Assembly (NCBI RefSeq): GCF_011762025.1
Contig: NZ_JAASQR010000001.1
Location: 434,001 to 498,000 of the forward strand
Origin: Sphingobium vermicomposti
GTDB taxonomy: Bacteria; Pseudomonadota; Alphaproteobacteria; Sphingomonadales; Sphingomonadaceae
Reading direction: 5' to 3'
Length of the DNA stretch: 64,000 nt
The notes under the pieces are model-generated. The model had not been told where the DNA came from. It made no database searches and worked only from the letters and a program-made list of their open reading frames with translations. The position numbers and the translations under genes were made by a program. Below, piece by piece: positions 15,692 through 22,994 of this stretch (position 1 is its first letter; each line of letters begins with the position of its first letter).

Positions 15692-16356
15692 GCGACTTCT
15701 CGCATCGACGCGCGGCGCAGCGGCACATTTTCGCGCCGGGCGATGGTCAGCATGCGATCCGCAGCCTCTTTCTGCCAGGCCAGTTCGCGTTCAGACAGGT
15801 CGGCGAGCCTGCTGGCCACCGGAGCGGCGATCAGATTGGCGATCACCACGCCGTAAAGCGTCGTCAACAGCGCCAGCGCCATGGACGGGCCAAGCGCGGC
15901 GGGATCATCCATCGCGGCGAACATGCCGATCAGACCCAGGATCGTGCCAGCCATGCCCAGCGCGGGCGCGGCGTCGGCAATCGACAGCCAGACATTGCGC
16001 GCGCTCGCATGACGCCGCGCGCGATCCGACAGGGATTGCGCTGCCCAGATTTCAAACTGTTCGGTGCGGTCGCTGTTGGCGAGGCGGCGTGCCGCTTCAG
16101 CGAGGAAAGGATTGGCCGTCTTCACCCGGTCGGTGCACGCCAGGCCGCGCAGCTGCGCAACCTCATCAATCTTTAGCAATGCCGAACGTGCGGCCATCTG
16201 GTCCTTGCCGGGATCGGCGCGGAACAGGGGCAGCAGTGCCGCAAGCGCCCTGGCGATTGCCGGGCCGCCATTCTGGAAAAGCGCCACCGCGCCCACGCCG
16301 GAAATCATGACCGCCAGCGTCAGGGGATCAATCAGATGCGCCAATGTCCCGATCAT
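15688..16356 (-). CDS. Compact MotA-like stator protein
   Basis: A 222-residue MotA/TolQ/ExbB-family membrane protein. Membrane segments are seen near residues 10-28, 130-155 (LGMAGTILGLIGMFA) and 165-188 (ALLTTLYGVVIANLIAAPV), the last two forming the conserved channel pair. Its start is taken at 16356, where GGGGA precedes MIGTLAHLIDP; the open frame runs on to 16506. Coupled to the small motB-like gene, it makes a second stator pair besides motA-motB at 25.3-27.3 kb. Confidence 0.78.
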   Translation of the reverse strand: MIGTLAHLIDPLTLAVMISGVGAVALFQNGGPAIARALAALLPLFRADPGKDQMAARSALLKIDEVAQLRGLACTDRVKTANPFLAEAARRLANSDRTEQFEIWAAQSLSDRARRHASARNVWLSIADAAPALGMAGTILGLIGMFAAMDDPAALGPSMALALLTTLYGVVIANLIAAPVASRLADLSERELAWQKEAADRMLTIARRENVPLRRASMREVA

Positions 16357-16388
16357 CAAATTGTCCCCACTCAACGCCCGATCCCTGG

Positions 16389-16434
16389 CGGCAAAGCATT
16401 GCCAAGGAGCGGCAAAAACTTGCCGTCTTTGCCG
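16389..16434. promoter_or_regulatory. Activator-type sites upstream of flgB
   Basis: Two palindromes, CGGCAA-AGCA-TTGCCA (16389-16404) and CGGCAA-AAAC-TTGCCG (16410-16425), have centres 21 bases apart (two helical turns); a TTGCCG half-site follows at 16429-16434. They lie 70-110 bases upstream of the flgB sigma-54 promoter, the usual place for an enhancer, and also 33-78 bases upstream of the divergent motA-like gene. The binder is probably the activator at 3785-5026 (inference). Confidence 0.65.
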
Positions 16435-16500
16435 CCTCCCCCGCTTTAACCCACGGATTTCCGCCATTTCCGTACCAACCGATGCGTCACCCACGCAAAT

Positions 16501-16515
16501 TGGCACGGCTCTTGC
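16501..16515 (+). promoter_or_regulatory. Sigma-54 promoter of the flgB operon
   Basis: TGGCAC-GGCTC-TTGC is an exact match to the sigma-54 consensus with correct spacing. The predicted start is near 16526, leaving a leader of about 93 bases to flgB. Confidence 0.9.
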
Positions 16516-16618
16516 TAATACTCCTCCGGATCACCCACGGTTCACGCCATCAGGCTTCAGAACGGCGGATGAGAACCAAGTTTTAGGGCCGAGGGCTCGA
16601 AAAAACGGAAGAGACACA

Positions 16619-16990
16619 ATGTCGGCGGAAAACGGACTGTTCGGGATACATGGAAAGGCGCTGGCGCTTCGTTCGCAGCGCCTGTCCCTGCTCGCGTCCA
16701 ACATCGCGAATGCCTCGACCCCCGGTTACAAGGCGCGCGACATCGATTTCGACGCCGCGCTGAAGGAAGCGACGACGCGCCAGCAGGGCAATTCCATCGC
16801 CGACGTGTCCAAGGCCGTCGATGACAGCATGGGCTATCGCGTGCCGCTGCAGCCGAGCCTCGACGGCAACACCGTCGAACTGAGCACCGAACAGACGCTG
16901 TTCGCTGAAAACGCCGTCAAATACCGCACGACCCTGTCTTTTCTTGAGGGCCGCATCAACACCGTCACTCGCGCACTGAAGGGAGAATGA
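16619..16990 (+). CDS. flgB: Flagellar proximal rod protein FlgB
   Basis: Rod subunit next to the MS ring. The 123-residue product has the rod-family N-terminal motif (LLASNIANASTPGYKARDIDF) and a C-terminal helix with NAVKYRTTLSFLEGRINTV. The start at 16619 has GGAAGAG upstream; a long in-frame extension upstream is not used because it crosses the sigma-54 promoter. First gene of flgBCDEFGHIJKL. Confidence 0.95.
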   Translation: MSAENGLFGIHGKALALRSQRLSLLASNIANASTPGYKARDIDFDAALKEATTRQQGNSIADVSKAVDDSMGYRVPLQPSLDGNTVELSTEQTLFAENAVKYRTTLSFLEGRINTVTRALKGE

Positions 16991-16992
16991 GC

Positions 16993-17403
16993 ATGAGCGG
17001 CTCCAGTCCCATGAACGTCTTTGATATCGCAGGCCGCGCCATGAGCGCGCAACTGGTGCGGTTGAACGCCACCGCTTCCAATATGGCCAATGCGGGCAAC
17101 GTCACAGGCAGCGAGGCGGAAGCCTATCGCGCCATCAAGCCCGTATTCCAGTCCGTCACCGACAGCCCCGGCGTGTCCACGGTGAAGGTCGCCAATGTCG
17201 TCACCACCGACGCCAAGCCGACCAAGCGCCACGACCCCAACCATCCGCTGGCCGACGCCAATGGCGACGTGTGGGAAGCGGCGGTCGATAGCAGCGCCGA
17301 GCTGGTCGACATGATCGAAACCGCCCGCATGTACCAGAATAACGTGCAGGTGCTGAACACCGCCAAGTCGCTGATGCTCGAAACCATAAGGATCGGCAAA
17401 TGA
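16993..17403 (+). CDS. flgC: Flagellar proximal rod protein FlgC
   Basis: Rod subunit. The 136-residue product begins MSGSSPMNVFDIAGRAMSAQ, has the rod motif LNATASNMANAGNVTG, and ends with the conserved VDMIETARMYQNNVQVLNTAKSL-type helix. Two starts are close together: ATG 16987 overlaps the flgB stop, and ATG 16993 has GGAG seven bases upstream, which is the better ribosome site and is chosen here. Confidence 0.95.
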   Translation: MSGSSPMNVFDIAGRAMSAQLVRLNATASNMANAGNVTGSEAEAYRAIKPVFQSVTDSPGVSTVKVANVVTTDAKPTKRHDPNHPLADANGDVWEAAVDSSAELVDMIETARMYQNNVQVLNTAKSLMLETIRIGK

Positions 17404-18059
17404 GCACGACCTCCACCGTTACCGACAGCGCAGGGCTGGCGGTCTATAACCCTTACAAGAATGTCGGCACCGGCAAGTCGGAAATGGGCCAGGCGGATTT
17501 CCTGCGCCTCCTCACCGCCCAGATGCAGACGCAGGACCCGTTCGAACCGATGGATAATGCGCAGATGGTTTCGCAAATGGCGACCATCACCAATAGCAGC
17601 GGCATCGCGGAAATGAACGCCACGCTCAAGGGCATGGCGTCGCAGCTTAACGGATCACGACTGGGCGATGCGGCCAGCTGGATCGGCAAGTCGATGCTGA
17701 TCCAAAGCAACATTGTAGCGCCCGACGCCGCCGGCCAATATATCGGCCAGGTGTCGTTCAAGGACGCAACCAGCGGCGCGACCGTCGACCTGATGGACGG
17801 CAACGGCAACGTCCTCAAGACCATCGAGCTGGGCGACCAGGCCGCAGGCGACGTCAACTTCTATTGGGACGGCAAGGATGAAAGCGGCAACACCGTCGCC
17901 ACCGACGCCCTGAAGATCCGCGTCAACGGCGCTTCGCCCACCCGTGTGGCCAGCTGGGCCACCATCGCCGCCGTCCAGTCACCCGCCGACGGCAGTGCAT
18001 CCAAACTCATCACGGCATTGGGCACCTACAGCCCGTCGGACGCCCTTTCACTCGCCTAA
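17400..18059 (+). CDS. flgD: Flagellar hook cap protein FlgD
   Basis: Scaffold at the hook tip needed for hook assembly and later discarded. The 219-residue product has the conserved N-terminal FLRLLTAQMQTQDPFEPMDN block followed by MVSQMATITNSSGIAEMN, and a C-terminal FlgD Ig-like/Tudor-like part with VDLMDGNGNVLKTIELG and WDGKDESGN. The ATG overlaps the flgC stop (ATGA). Confidence 0.95.
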   Translation: MSTTSTVTDSAGLAVYNPYKNVGTGKSEMGQADFLRLLTAQMQTQDPFEPMDNAQMVSQMATITNSSGIAEMNATLKGMASQLNGSRLGDAASWIGKSMLIQSNIVAPDAAGQYIGQVSFKDATSGATVDLMDGNGNVLKTIELGDQAAGDVNFYWDGKDESGNTVATDALKIRVNGASPTRVASWATIAAVQSPADGSASKLITALGTYSPSDALSLA

Positions 18060-18101
18060 GTTACTGATCAACCATATCCTTTTCACCCAAGGAGCAACGC
18101 C

Positions 18102-18965
18102 ATGTCCTTCTACATCTCGCTTTCCGGCCTCAAGGCCGCCCAGTCGGACCTTTCGACCATCGCCAACAATGTTTCCAACGTGAACTCGACCGCGTTCAAG
18201 AAGAGCAAAGCCGTGTTCGGCGACATCTTCGCCGCCGCGCCGATGCAGACGACGACCCAGGTCGCAGGTCAAGGCGTCCGCACGATGGGCATTACGCAGC
18301 AATATACCCAGGGCACGATCGAAACGACCGACAAGACGCTGGACCTGGCCATCACCGGCGAAGGCTTCTTCACGGTCAAGCGGAGTGCCGACGATCAGGT
18401 AAGCTATACCCGTAACGGCGCCTTTTCGGTGCAGGAGGACCGCTATGTGGTCGATACCACCGGGTCCCGCCTGCAGGTGATCCCTCTCGACCCGGTCACC
18501 GGAGAGCCGACGGTAGCAGCTGCCGCAGCGATGGCAGCGGGGACGCTGGACACGGCGGGCCTGACCGACCTTCAGGTTCCGACCAACTGGCCGGCGGGCG
18601 GCGCTGGCAATCAGTTGTCCAGCGTGGGCGTTTCCGAAGAAGGCAAGATCACCGGGGTTTATGCGGACGGCACCACCGTTTATTTCGGCGGCACAGCCAT
18701 CGCAGCTTTCAACGCGCAGGACGGTTTGCGTCAGCGCGGCGACGCCCATTGGACGTCGACCTCCGCCAGCGGCACGCCGATGCTGGGCATGGGCAATAGC
18801 GGCCTTTACGGCGCGGTTCGCTCAGGCGCACTGGAACGTTCGAACGTCGATATCACGGAAGAACTGGTCGCGCTGATTTCCGCCCAGCGCAACTTCCAGG
18901 CGAATTCGAAGGCGATCGAAGCGGCCAATACGCTGTCGACCACCATCGTCAACATGCGCACCTAA
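18102..18965 (+). CDS. flgE: Flagellar hook protein FlgE, short form
   Basis: Hook subunit. The 287-residue product has the hook/rod N-terminus (FYISLSGLKAAQSDL, NNVSNVNSTAFKKSKAVF), the DLAITGEGFFTV and VSYTRNGAFSV blocks, and the C-terminal LERSNVDITEELVALI and NFQANSKAIEAANT helix. It is much shorter than the ~400 residues of E. coli FlgE, so most of the outer D2-type domain is missing. Position after flgD and before flgF supports FlgE rather than another rod protein. AAGGAG precedes the ATG. Confidence 0.9.
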   Translation: MSFYISLSGLKAAQSDLSTIANNVSNVNSTAFKKSKAVFGDIFAAAPMQTTTQVAGQGVRTMGITQQYTQGTIETTDKTLDLAITGEGFFTVKRSADDQVSYTRNGAFSVQEDRYVVDTTGSRLQVIPLDPVTGEPTVAAAAAMAAGTLDTAGLTDLQVPTNWPAGGAGNQLSSVGVSEEGKITGVYADGTTVYFGGTAIAAFNAQDGLRQRGDAHWTSTSASGTPMLGMGNSGLYGAVRSGALERSNVDITEELVALISAQRNFQANSKAIEAANTLSTTIVNMRT

Positions 18966-18971
18966 AATGAA

Positions 18972-19040
18972 CCGTGCTCCTGCGACGGCAGGAGCCCAGT
19001 TCAACCGGTGGGTCTGGACTCCTGCCTTCGCAGGAGCACG
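18972..19040. repeat. Pair of GCTCCTGC-type palindromic repeats
   Basis: One unit (GTGCTCCTGC...GCAGGAGCCC, 18972-18998) and a second in the opposite sense (GACTCCTGCC...GCAGGAGCAC, 19017-19039) fill most of the flgE-flgF gap. They match the unit at 9865-9892. The pair arrangement resembles REP/BIME elements. Confidence 0.65.
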
Positions 19041-19075
19041 CCAGCTCTTCACCTCCAAGCACAGGAACCCTTCCC

Positions 19076-19819
19076 ATGGACCGGCTCGTCAACACGGCAC
19101 TCACCGCAATGCGCGGCGCGATGGCGCGGCAGGCGTCGATTTCCAACAACCTCGCGAACGTCAACACAGTTGGCTTCCGGGCGGAGATCGCCAATGCAGA
19201 GACGCGCTGGATCAAGGGCGATGGTTTCGACACGCGGGCGCAAGCGTCCGAACAGGTGATCGCCGCCGACATGGCGCAAGGCGCGGTCACCGAAACCGGC
19301 AATCCGCTGGACGTGGCCATGAACGGCGATGCACTGCTCGCCGTTCAGGCCGCGGACGGCAGCGAAGCCTATACGCGCCGGGGCGACCTTAAAGTCACCG
19401 ACAGCGGCCTGCTGACCACCGGCGACGGGCTTCCCGTGCTGGGCGAAGGCGGCCCTATCACCCTGCCGCAGATGGACAGCGTCACGATTTCGCAGGATGG
19501 CAGCATCTGGGGCGTGCCCCAGGGCGGCGACCCGGCGAACCCGCAGCGCGTCGATGGGTTGAGGCTCGTCCGCGCGGTTGGCTCCAGCATCGCCAAGGGC
19601 ACCGACGGCCTGTTTCGCGAAACCAATGGCGGCGTGCTGCCGCAGGACCCACTCGCGACCGTCACCAGCGGATCGGTCGAAGGCTCCAACGTCAATGCCA
19701 CTTCGGCCCTTGTCGACATGATCGAAGCCAGCCGGGCGTGGGAAACACAAGTGAAGCTGATAGACACCGCCAAGCAGATGGATGACGGCGGCGCATCGCT
19801 CATGCGGCTTGATGGTTAA
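19076..19819 (+). CDS. flgF: Flagellar proximal rod protein FlgF
   Basis: Rod subunit. The 247-residue product starts MDRLVNTALTAMRGAMARQ and has SNNLANVNTVGFRAE, the DVAMNGDALLAVQ block and the C-terminal EGSNVNATSALVDMIEASR helix. ATG 19076 is preferred, with AGGAA upstream; the frame extends back into the palindromic repeats, which would add an unlikely 34-residue leader. Confidence 0.94.
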   Translation: MDRLVNTALTAMRGAMARQASISNNLANVNTVGFRAEIANAETRWIKGDGFDTRAQASEQVIAADMAQGAVTETGNPLDVAMNGDALLAVQAADGSEAYTRRGDLKVTDSGLLTTGDGLPVLGEGGPITLPQMDSVTISQDGSIWGVPQGGDPANPQRVDGLRLVRAVGSSIAKGTDGLFRETNGGVLPQDPLATVTSGSVEGSNVNATSALVDMIEASRAWETQVKLIDTAKQMDDGGASLMRLDG

Positions 19820-19821
19820 TT

Positions 19822-19836
19822 TGGCACGAACCTTGC
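19822..19836 (+). promoter_or_regulatory. Sigma-54 promoter before flgG
   Basis: TGGCAC-GAACC-TTGC matches the sigma-54 consensus exactly and begins two bases after the flgF stop. The predicted start is near 19848, about 30 bases before flgG. Confidence 0.88.
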
Positions 19837-19877
19837 TTTTCATCCAGCAAGACTGACTTCGCAAGGAACTTCAGACG

Positions 19878-20666
19878 ATGACCAACGCAGCCCTTCACGT
19901 CGCCCGCACCGGCCTTGACGCGCAGAATACGAAGATGCGCGTGATCGCCAACAACCTGGCGAACGTCAACACGACCGCCTTCAAGCGCGACCGCGCCGAC
20001 TTTGAAACGCTCGCCTATCAGCAGATGGTAGCGGCCGGCGCCAATTCGGACGCCGAAAACAAATTTGCCACCGGCCTGAACCTGGGTTCGGGTGTCGCGA
20101 TGCAGGGCACCAGCAAGATCAACACGCAGGGCACGCTGCAGCAGACCGGCAACGCGCTGGACATGGCGATCGAAGGCTCCGGCTTTTTCCAGGTCCAGCG
20201 CCCCGACGGCACCATCGCCTATACCCGCGCGGGCAATTTCAGCACCACGGCGGAAGGCACGGTCGTCACCAGCGACGGCCTGCCGCTGATCCCGCAAATC
20301 ACCGTGCCGCAGGGCGCGACCGGCATCACCATCGGCAATGACGGCACCGTCACCGCGACGCTGCAGGGCCAGACCGAACCGACCCAGCTGGGTCAGGTGG
20401 AACTGGCCAGCTTCATGAATGCGGCCGGGCTGCAGCCGATCGGCGGCAACCTGCTTACCGAAAGCGCAGCCAGCGGCGCGCCGCAAGTGGGCGTGGCAGG
20501 ATTGGACGGGCGCGGGGTCATCCGTTCCGGCAATCTGGAAACCTCGAACGTCAATGTGGTCGAGGAACTGGTCGACATGATCGAAACGCAGCGCGCCTAT
20601 GAGGTGAACAGCAAGATGATCAAGGCGACGGACGAAATGCTCCAGTACGTCAATCAGCAGCTGTGA
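19878..20666 (+). CDS. flgG: Flagellar distal rod protein FlgG
   Basis: Subunit of the distal rod crossing the peptidoglycan and outer membrane. The 262-residue product, of standard length, starts with ALHVARTGLDAQNTKMRVIA and NNLANVNTTAFKRDRADF, has DMAIEGSGFFQVQ and AYTRAGNFSTTAEG, and ends with ETSNVNVVEELVDMIETQR and AYEVNSKMIKATDEMLQYVN. It has its own sigma-54 promoter and an AAGGAA ribosome site. Confidence 0.97.
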   Translation: MTNAALHVARTGLDAQNTKMRVIANNLANVNTTAFKRDRADFETLAYQQMVAAGANSDAENKFATGLNLGSGVAMQGTSKINTQGTLQQTGNALDMAIEGSGFFQVQRPDGTIAYTRAGNFSTTAEGTVVTSDGLPLIPQITVPQGATGITIGNDGTVTATLQGQTEPTQLGQVELASFMNAAGLQPIGGNLLTESAASGAPQVGVAGLDGRGVIRSGNLETSNVNVVEELVDMIETQRAYEVNSKMIKATDEMLQYVNQQL

Positions 20667-20674
20667 GCGGACGC

Positions 20675-21430
20675 ATGACCTCTCCCCACACACCGTTCGC
20701 CCTGAGCTCGTCGAAGGGTCTTACTTCTTCAAAAAGAAAGGGAAGGGCTTCGACAGGCTCAGCCCGAACGGTTGTTTTTGCTCTTTCAATCGCAGCCCTC
20801 GCCGCCTCACCGGCAATGGCCGGCAAAAAGCGCGATGCCGAGCGGCAATTTTATGCCCCCACCGTCATTGCCGCCCCTGCCGCCCCGGTAGCGAACGGCT
20901 CCATCTTTCAGGCGTCGATGGGCTACACGCCGCTCACCAGTGGCGCGCGGGCGCAGAGCGTCGGTGACATCATCACCATCGTGCTGGTCGAACGCACGCA
21001 GGCAACCAAAACCAATTCGGCCGATACCAGCCGCAGCGGCAGCATCGGCCTGACGCCGCCCACCACGGGCCTCTTGTCGAAGCTCTTCTCGCCCAGCGAC
21101 ATCGGTGCCAGCGGCGATCAGGGCTTCACCGGCAAGGGCAATGCGACCCAATCCAATGCCCTGATGGGCGAAATCACCGTGACGATCGCGGCGGTCTATC
21201 CCAACGGCACGATGCTGGTGAAGGGTGAGAAGGCGCTGACGCTCAATCGCGGCGACGAATATATCCAGATCAGCGGCCTCGTCCGCCAGGCGGACATCAG
21301 CCCGGACAACCGCATCGCATCGACGCGCGTCGCCGATGCCAAGATCATCTACACCGGCAAGGGCGAAATCGCCCGCGCGAGCCGCCAGGGCTGGCTGCAA
21401 CGCTTCTTCTCGATGATCAGCCCCTTCTGA
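20675..21430 (+). CDS. flgH: Flagellar L-ring protein FlgH
   Basis: Outer-membrane L-ring subunit. The mature part is typical: VANGSIFQASMGYTPL, VGDIITIVLVERTQA, FTGKGNATQSNALMGE, RVADAKIIYTGKGEIA and a final GWLQRFFSMISPF. The N-terminus is odd. A palindromic repeat (20693-20771) is read in frame just before the signal helix (VVFALSIAALAASPAMA), and no start codon lies between repeat and helix. No lipobox cysteine is seen; the signal looks like a type I signal cleaved after AMA, although FlgH is normally a lipoprotein. Start ATG 20675 (251 residues); GTG 20663, overlapping the flgG stop, is an alternative. Confidence 0.93.
   Translation: MTSPHTPFALSSSKGLTSSKRKGRASTGSARTVVFALSIAALAASPAMAGKKRDAERQFYAPTVIAAPAAPVANGSIFQASMGYTPLTSGARAQSVGDIITIVLVERTQATKTNSADTSRSGSIGLTPPTTGLLSKLFSPSDIGASGDQGFTGKGNATQSNALMGEITVTIAAVYPNGTMLVKGEKALTLNRGDEYIQISGLVRQADISPDNRIASTRVADAKIIYTGKGEIARASRQGWLQRFFSMISPF
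20693..20771. repeat. Sphingomonad-type palindromic repeat, copy 2, inside flgH
   Basis: Begins CCGTTCGCCCTGAGCTCGTC and ends GACAGGCTCAGCCCGAACGG, with an A/T-richer centre (CTTCTTCAAAAAGAAAG). It is read through in the flgH frame as a leader rich in serine and lysine ahead of the signal helix. Confidence 0.85.
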
Positions 21431-21441
21431 TGGAGCGTGCA

Positions 21442-22677
21442 ATGACCATCCTCAATCGCATCTCTTCAGCCTCGGATATAAAACCACCGTTCACCCTGAG
21501 CCTGTCGAAGGGCTTTTCTTCCTTCTTTAAGAAAGTAAGGGGCTTCGACAAGCTCAGCCCGAACGGACTTGGGGAAACGTTTCGCAAGGTAGTTGGCGTT
21601 GCTTTCGTCGCAACCCTCTCCTTGACCACCCCCGCACATGCCGAACGGATCAAGGACCTGGGCACATTTCAGGGCGTGCGTCCCAACCAGCTGACCGGCT
21701 ACGGCATCGTCGTCGGCCTCGCAGGCACTGGGGACGACAGCCTGGACTATGCGACGCAGGGCGTGAAGGGCATGGTCTCCCGCTTTGGCCTGACATTGCC
21801 GCAGGGCATCAACCCAGCGCTCAAGAACGCCGCCGCCGTGCTGGTGACGGCCGACCTTCCCGCCTTCGCCAAGCCTGGCCAGCGGCTGGACGTCACCGTA
21901 TCCGCACTGGGCAAGGCAAAGTCCTTGCGCGGCGGCACACTGATCATGACGCCCCTGCGCGGTGCGGATAACGAAATCTATGCGATGTCGCAGGGCAACC
22001 TGGCCGTGGGCGGCCTGGGCGTGTCAGGCGCGGACGGCAGCCAAGTTTCCGTCAACATTCCTTCGGCGGGCCGTATTCCCGGCGGCGCGACGGTCGAGCG
22101 CGCTGTCGCGACCGGCTTTGACACGGCACCGACCCTCACCTTCAATCTGGCTGAAGCCGATCTTACCACCGCTTTGCGCGTGGCGGACGGCATCAACCGC
22201 ACCTTTGGCGACAATCGCGCCCGTGCAACTGACGCCGTTTCGGTGAACATCGACGCCGCGCCCGGCGCGACCGATCGCATCATGATGATGGGCATGATCG
22301 AGAATATTGAGATCAAGCCCGCCGACGCACCCGCCAAGGTCATCGTCAACGCACGCACCGGCACCGTCGTCATCAACGGCGCGGTGAAGATCCATCCGGC
22401 TGCCGTCGCGCACGGGAAATTGACCGTCAGTGTCAACGAAAGCCCCCGTATCGTGCAGCCCGCGCCCTTCTCTCAAGGCCGCACCGCCATGGAGCCATCC
22501 AGCTCGATTTCGATCGACCAGGAAAAGAAACCAATGGTCAATTTTAAAGGTGGGGCGTCGCTGACCGATATAGTGAAGGCGGTGAATGCCATTGGGGCGT
22601 CCCCTGCCGACATGGTCGCGATCCTGGAAGCCTTGAAGCAGGCAGGCGCGATGAAGGCTGAACTGGTGGTATTGTGA
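21442..22677 (+). CDS. flgI: Flagellar P-ring protein FlgI
   Basis: Periplasmic P-ring subunit. The core (from about residue 65) is classical: RIKDLGTFQGVRPNQLTGYG, VGLAGTGDDS, NAAAVLVTADLPAFAKPGQ and a conserved C-terminal SLTDIVKAVNAIGASPADMV block. ATG 21442 has GGAG six bases upstream and gives 411 residues. The first ~40 residues are translated from a palindromic repeat (21487-21566) ahead of the signal helix (VVGVAFVATLSLTTPAHA), so the signal n-region is much longer than usual. Confidence 0.95.
   Translation: MTILNRISSASDIKPPFTLSLSKGFSSFFKKVRGFDKLSPNGLGETFRKVVGVAFVATLSLTTPAHAERIKDLGTFQGVRPNQLTGYGIVVGLAGTGDDSLDYATQGVKGMVSRFGLTLPQGINPALKNAAAVLVTADLPAFAKPGQRLDVTVSALGKAKSLRGGTLIMTPLRGADNEIYAMSQGNLAVGGLGVSGADGSQVSVNIPSAGRIPGGATVERAVATGFDTAPTLTFNLAEADLTTALRVADGINRTFGDNRARATDAVSVNIDAAPGATDRIMMMGMIENIEIKPADAPAKVIVNARTGTVVINGAVKIHPAAVAHGKLTVSVNESPRIVQPAPFSQGRTAMEPSSSISIDQEKKPMVNFKGGASLTDIVKAVNAIGASPADMVAILEALKQAGAMKAELVVL
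21487..21566. repeat. Sphingomonad-type palindromic repeat, copy 3, inside flgI
   Basis: Begins CCGTTCACCCTGAGCCTGTC and ends GACAAGCTCAGCCCGAACGG, the same family as the units at 13853 and 20693. It is read in the flgI frame as a basic, phenylalanine-rich leader. Confidence 0.85.
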
Positions 22678-22994
22678 TGCAGATTTCAGGTGTTTCAGCA
22701 GGGGCGCAGCCCGCCGCATCAGCTCAAAAGGCGCAGCTTGAAAAGGCAGCCAAGCAGTTCGAAGCGATATTCCTGCGCCAGATGATCGGCACCATGCGCC
22801 AGTCGGGCCTGGGCGAAGGGATGCTCGATTCCAGCGCCAGCGACCAGTTTCGCGACATGGCCGACGCGCGCACCGCCGACAGCATGGCCGAAAAGGGCAG
22901 CCTCGGCATCGCCGAAATGCTGTTGCGCCAATATACAAGCCGCACGCCTGCCGCGCCCGCGACATCGACGCCGGCACCGGATAAAGGCGAATGA
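22677..22994 (+). CDS. flgJ: Rod-binding protein FlgJ (no muramidase domain)
   Basis: Rod-cap scaffold. The 105-residue product contains only the rod-binding domain (KQFEAIFLRQMIGTMR, then LGIAEMLLRQ). The peptidoglycan-hydrolase domain found in E. coli FlgJ is absent; the SLT transglycosylase at 12878-13711 probably supplies it. The ATG overlaps the flgI stop (TGATG). Confidence 0.9.
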   Translation: MQISGVSAGAQPAASAQKAQLEKAAKQFEAIFLRQMIGTMRQSGLGEGMLDSSASDQFRDMADARTADSMAEKGSLGIAEMLLRQYTSRTPAAPATSTPAPDKGE

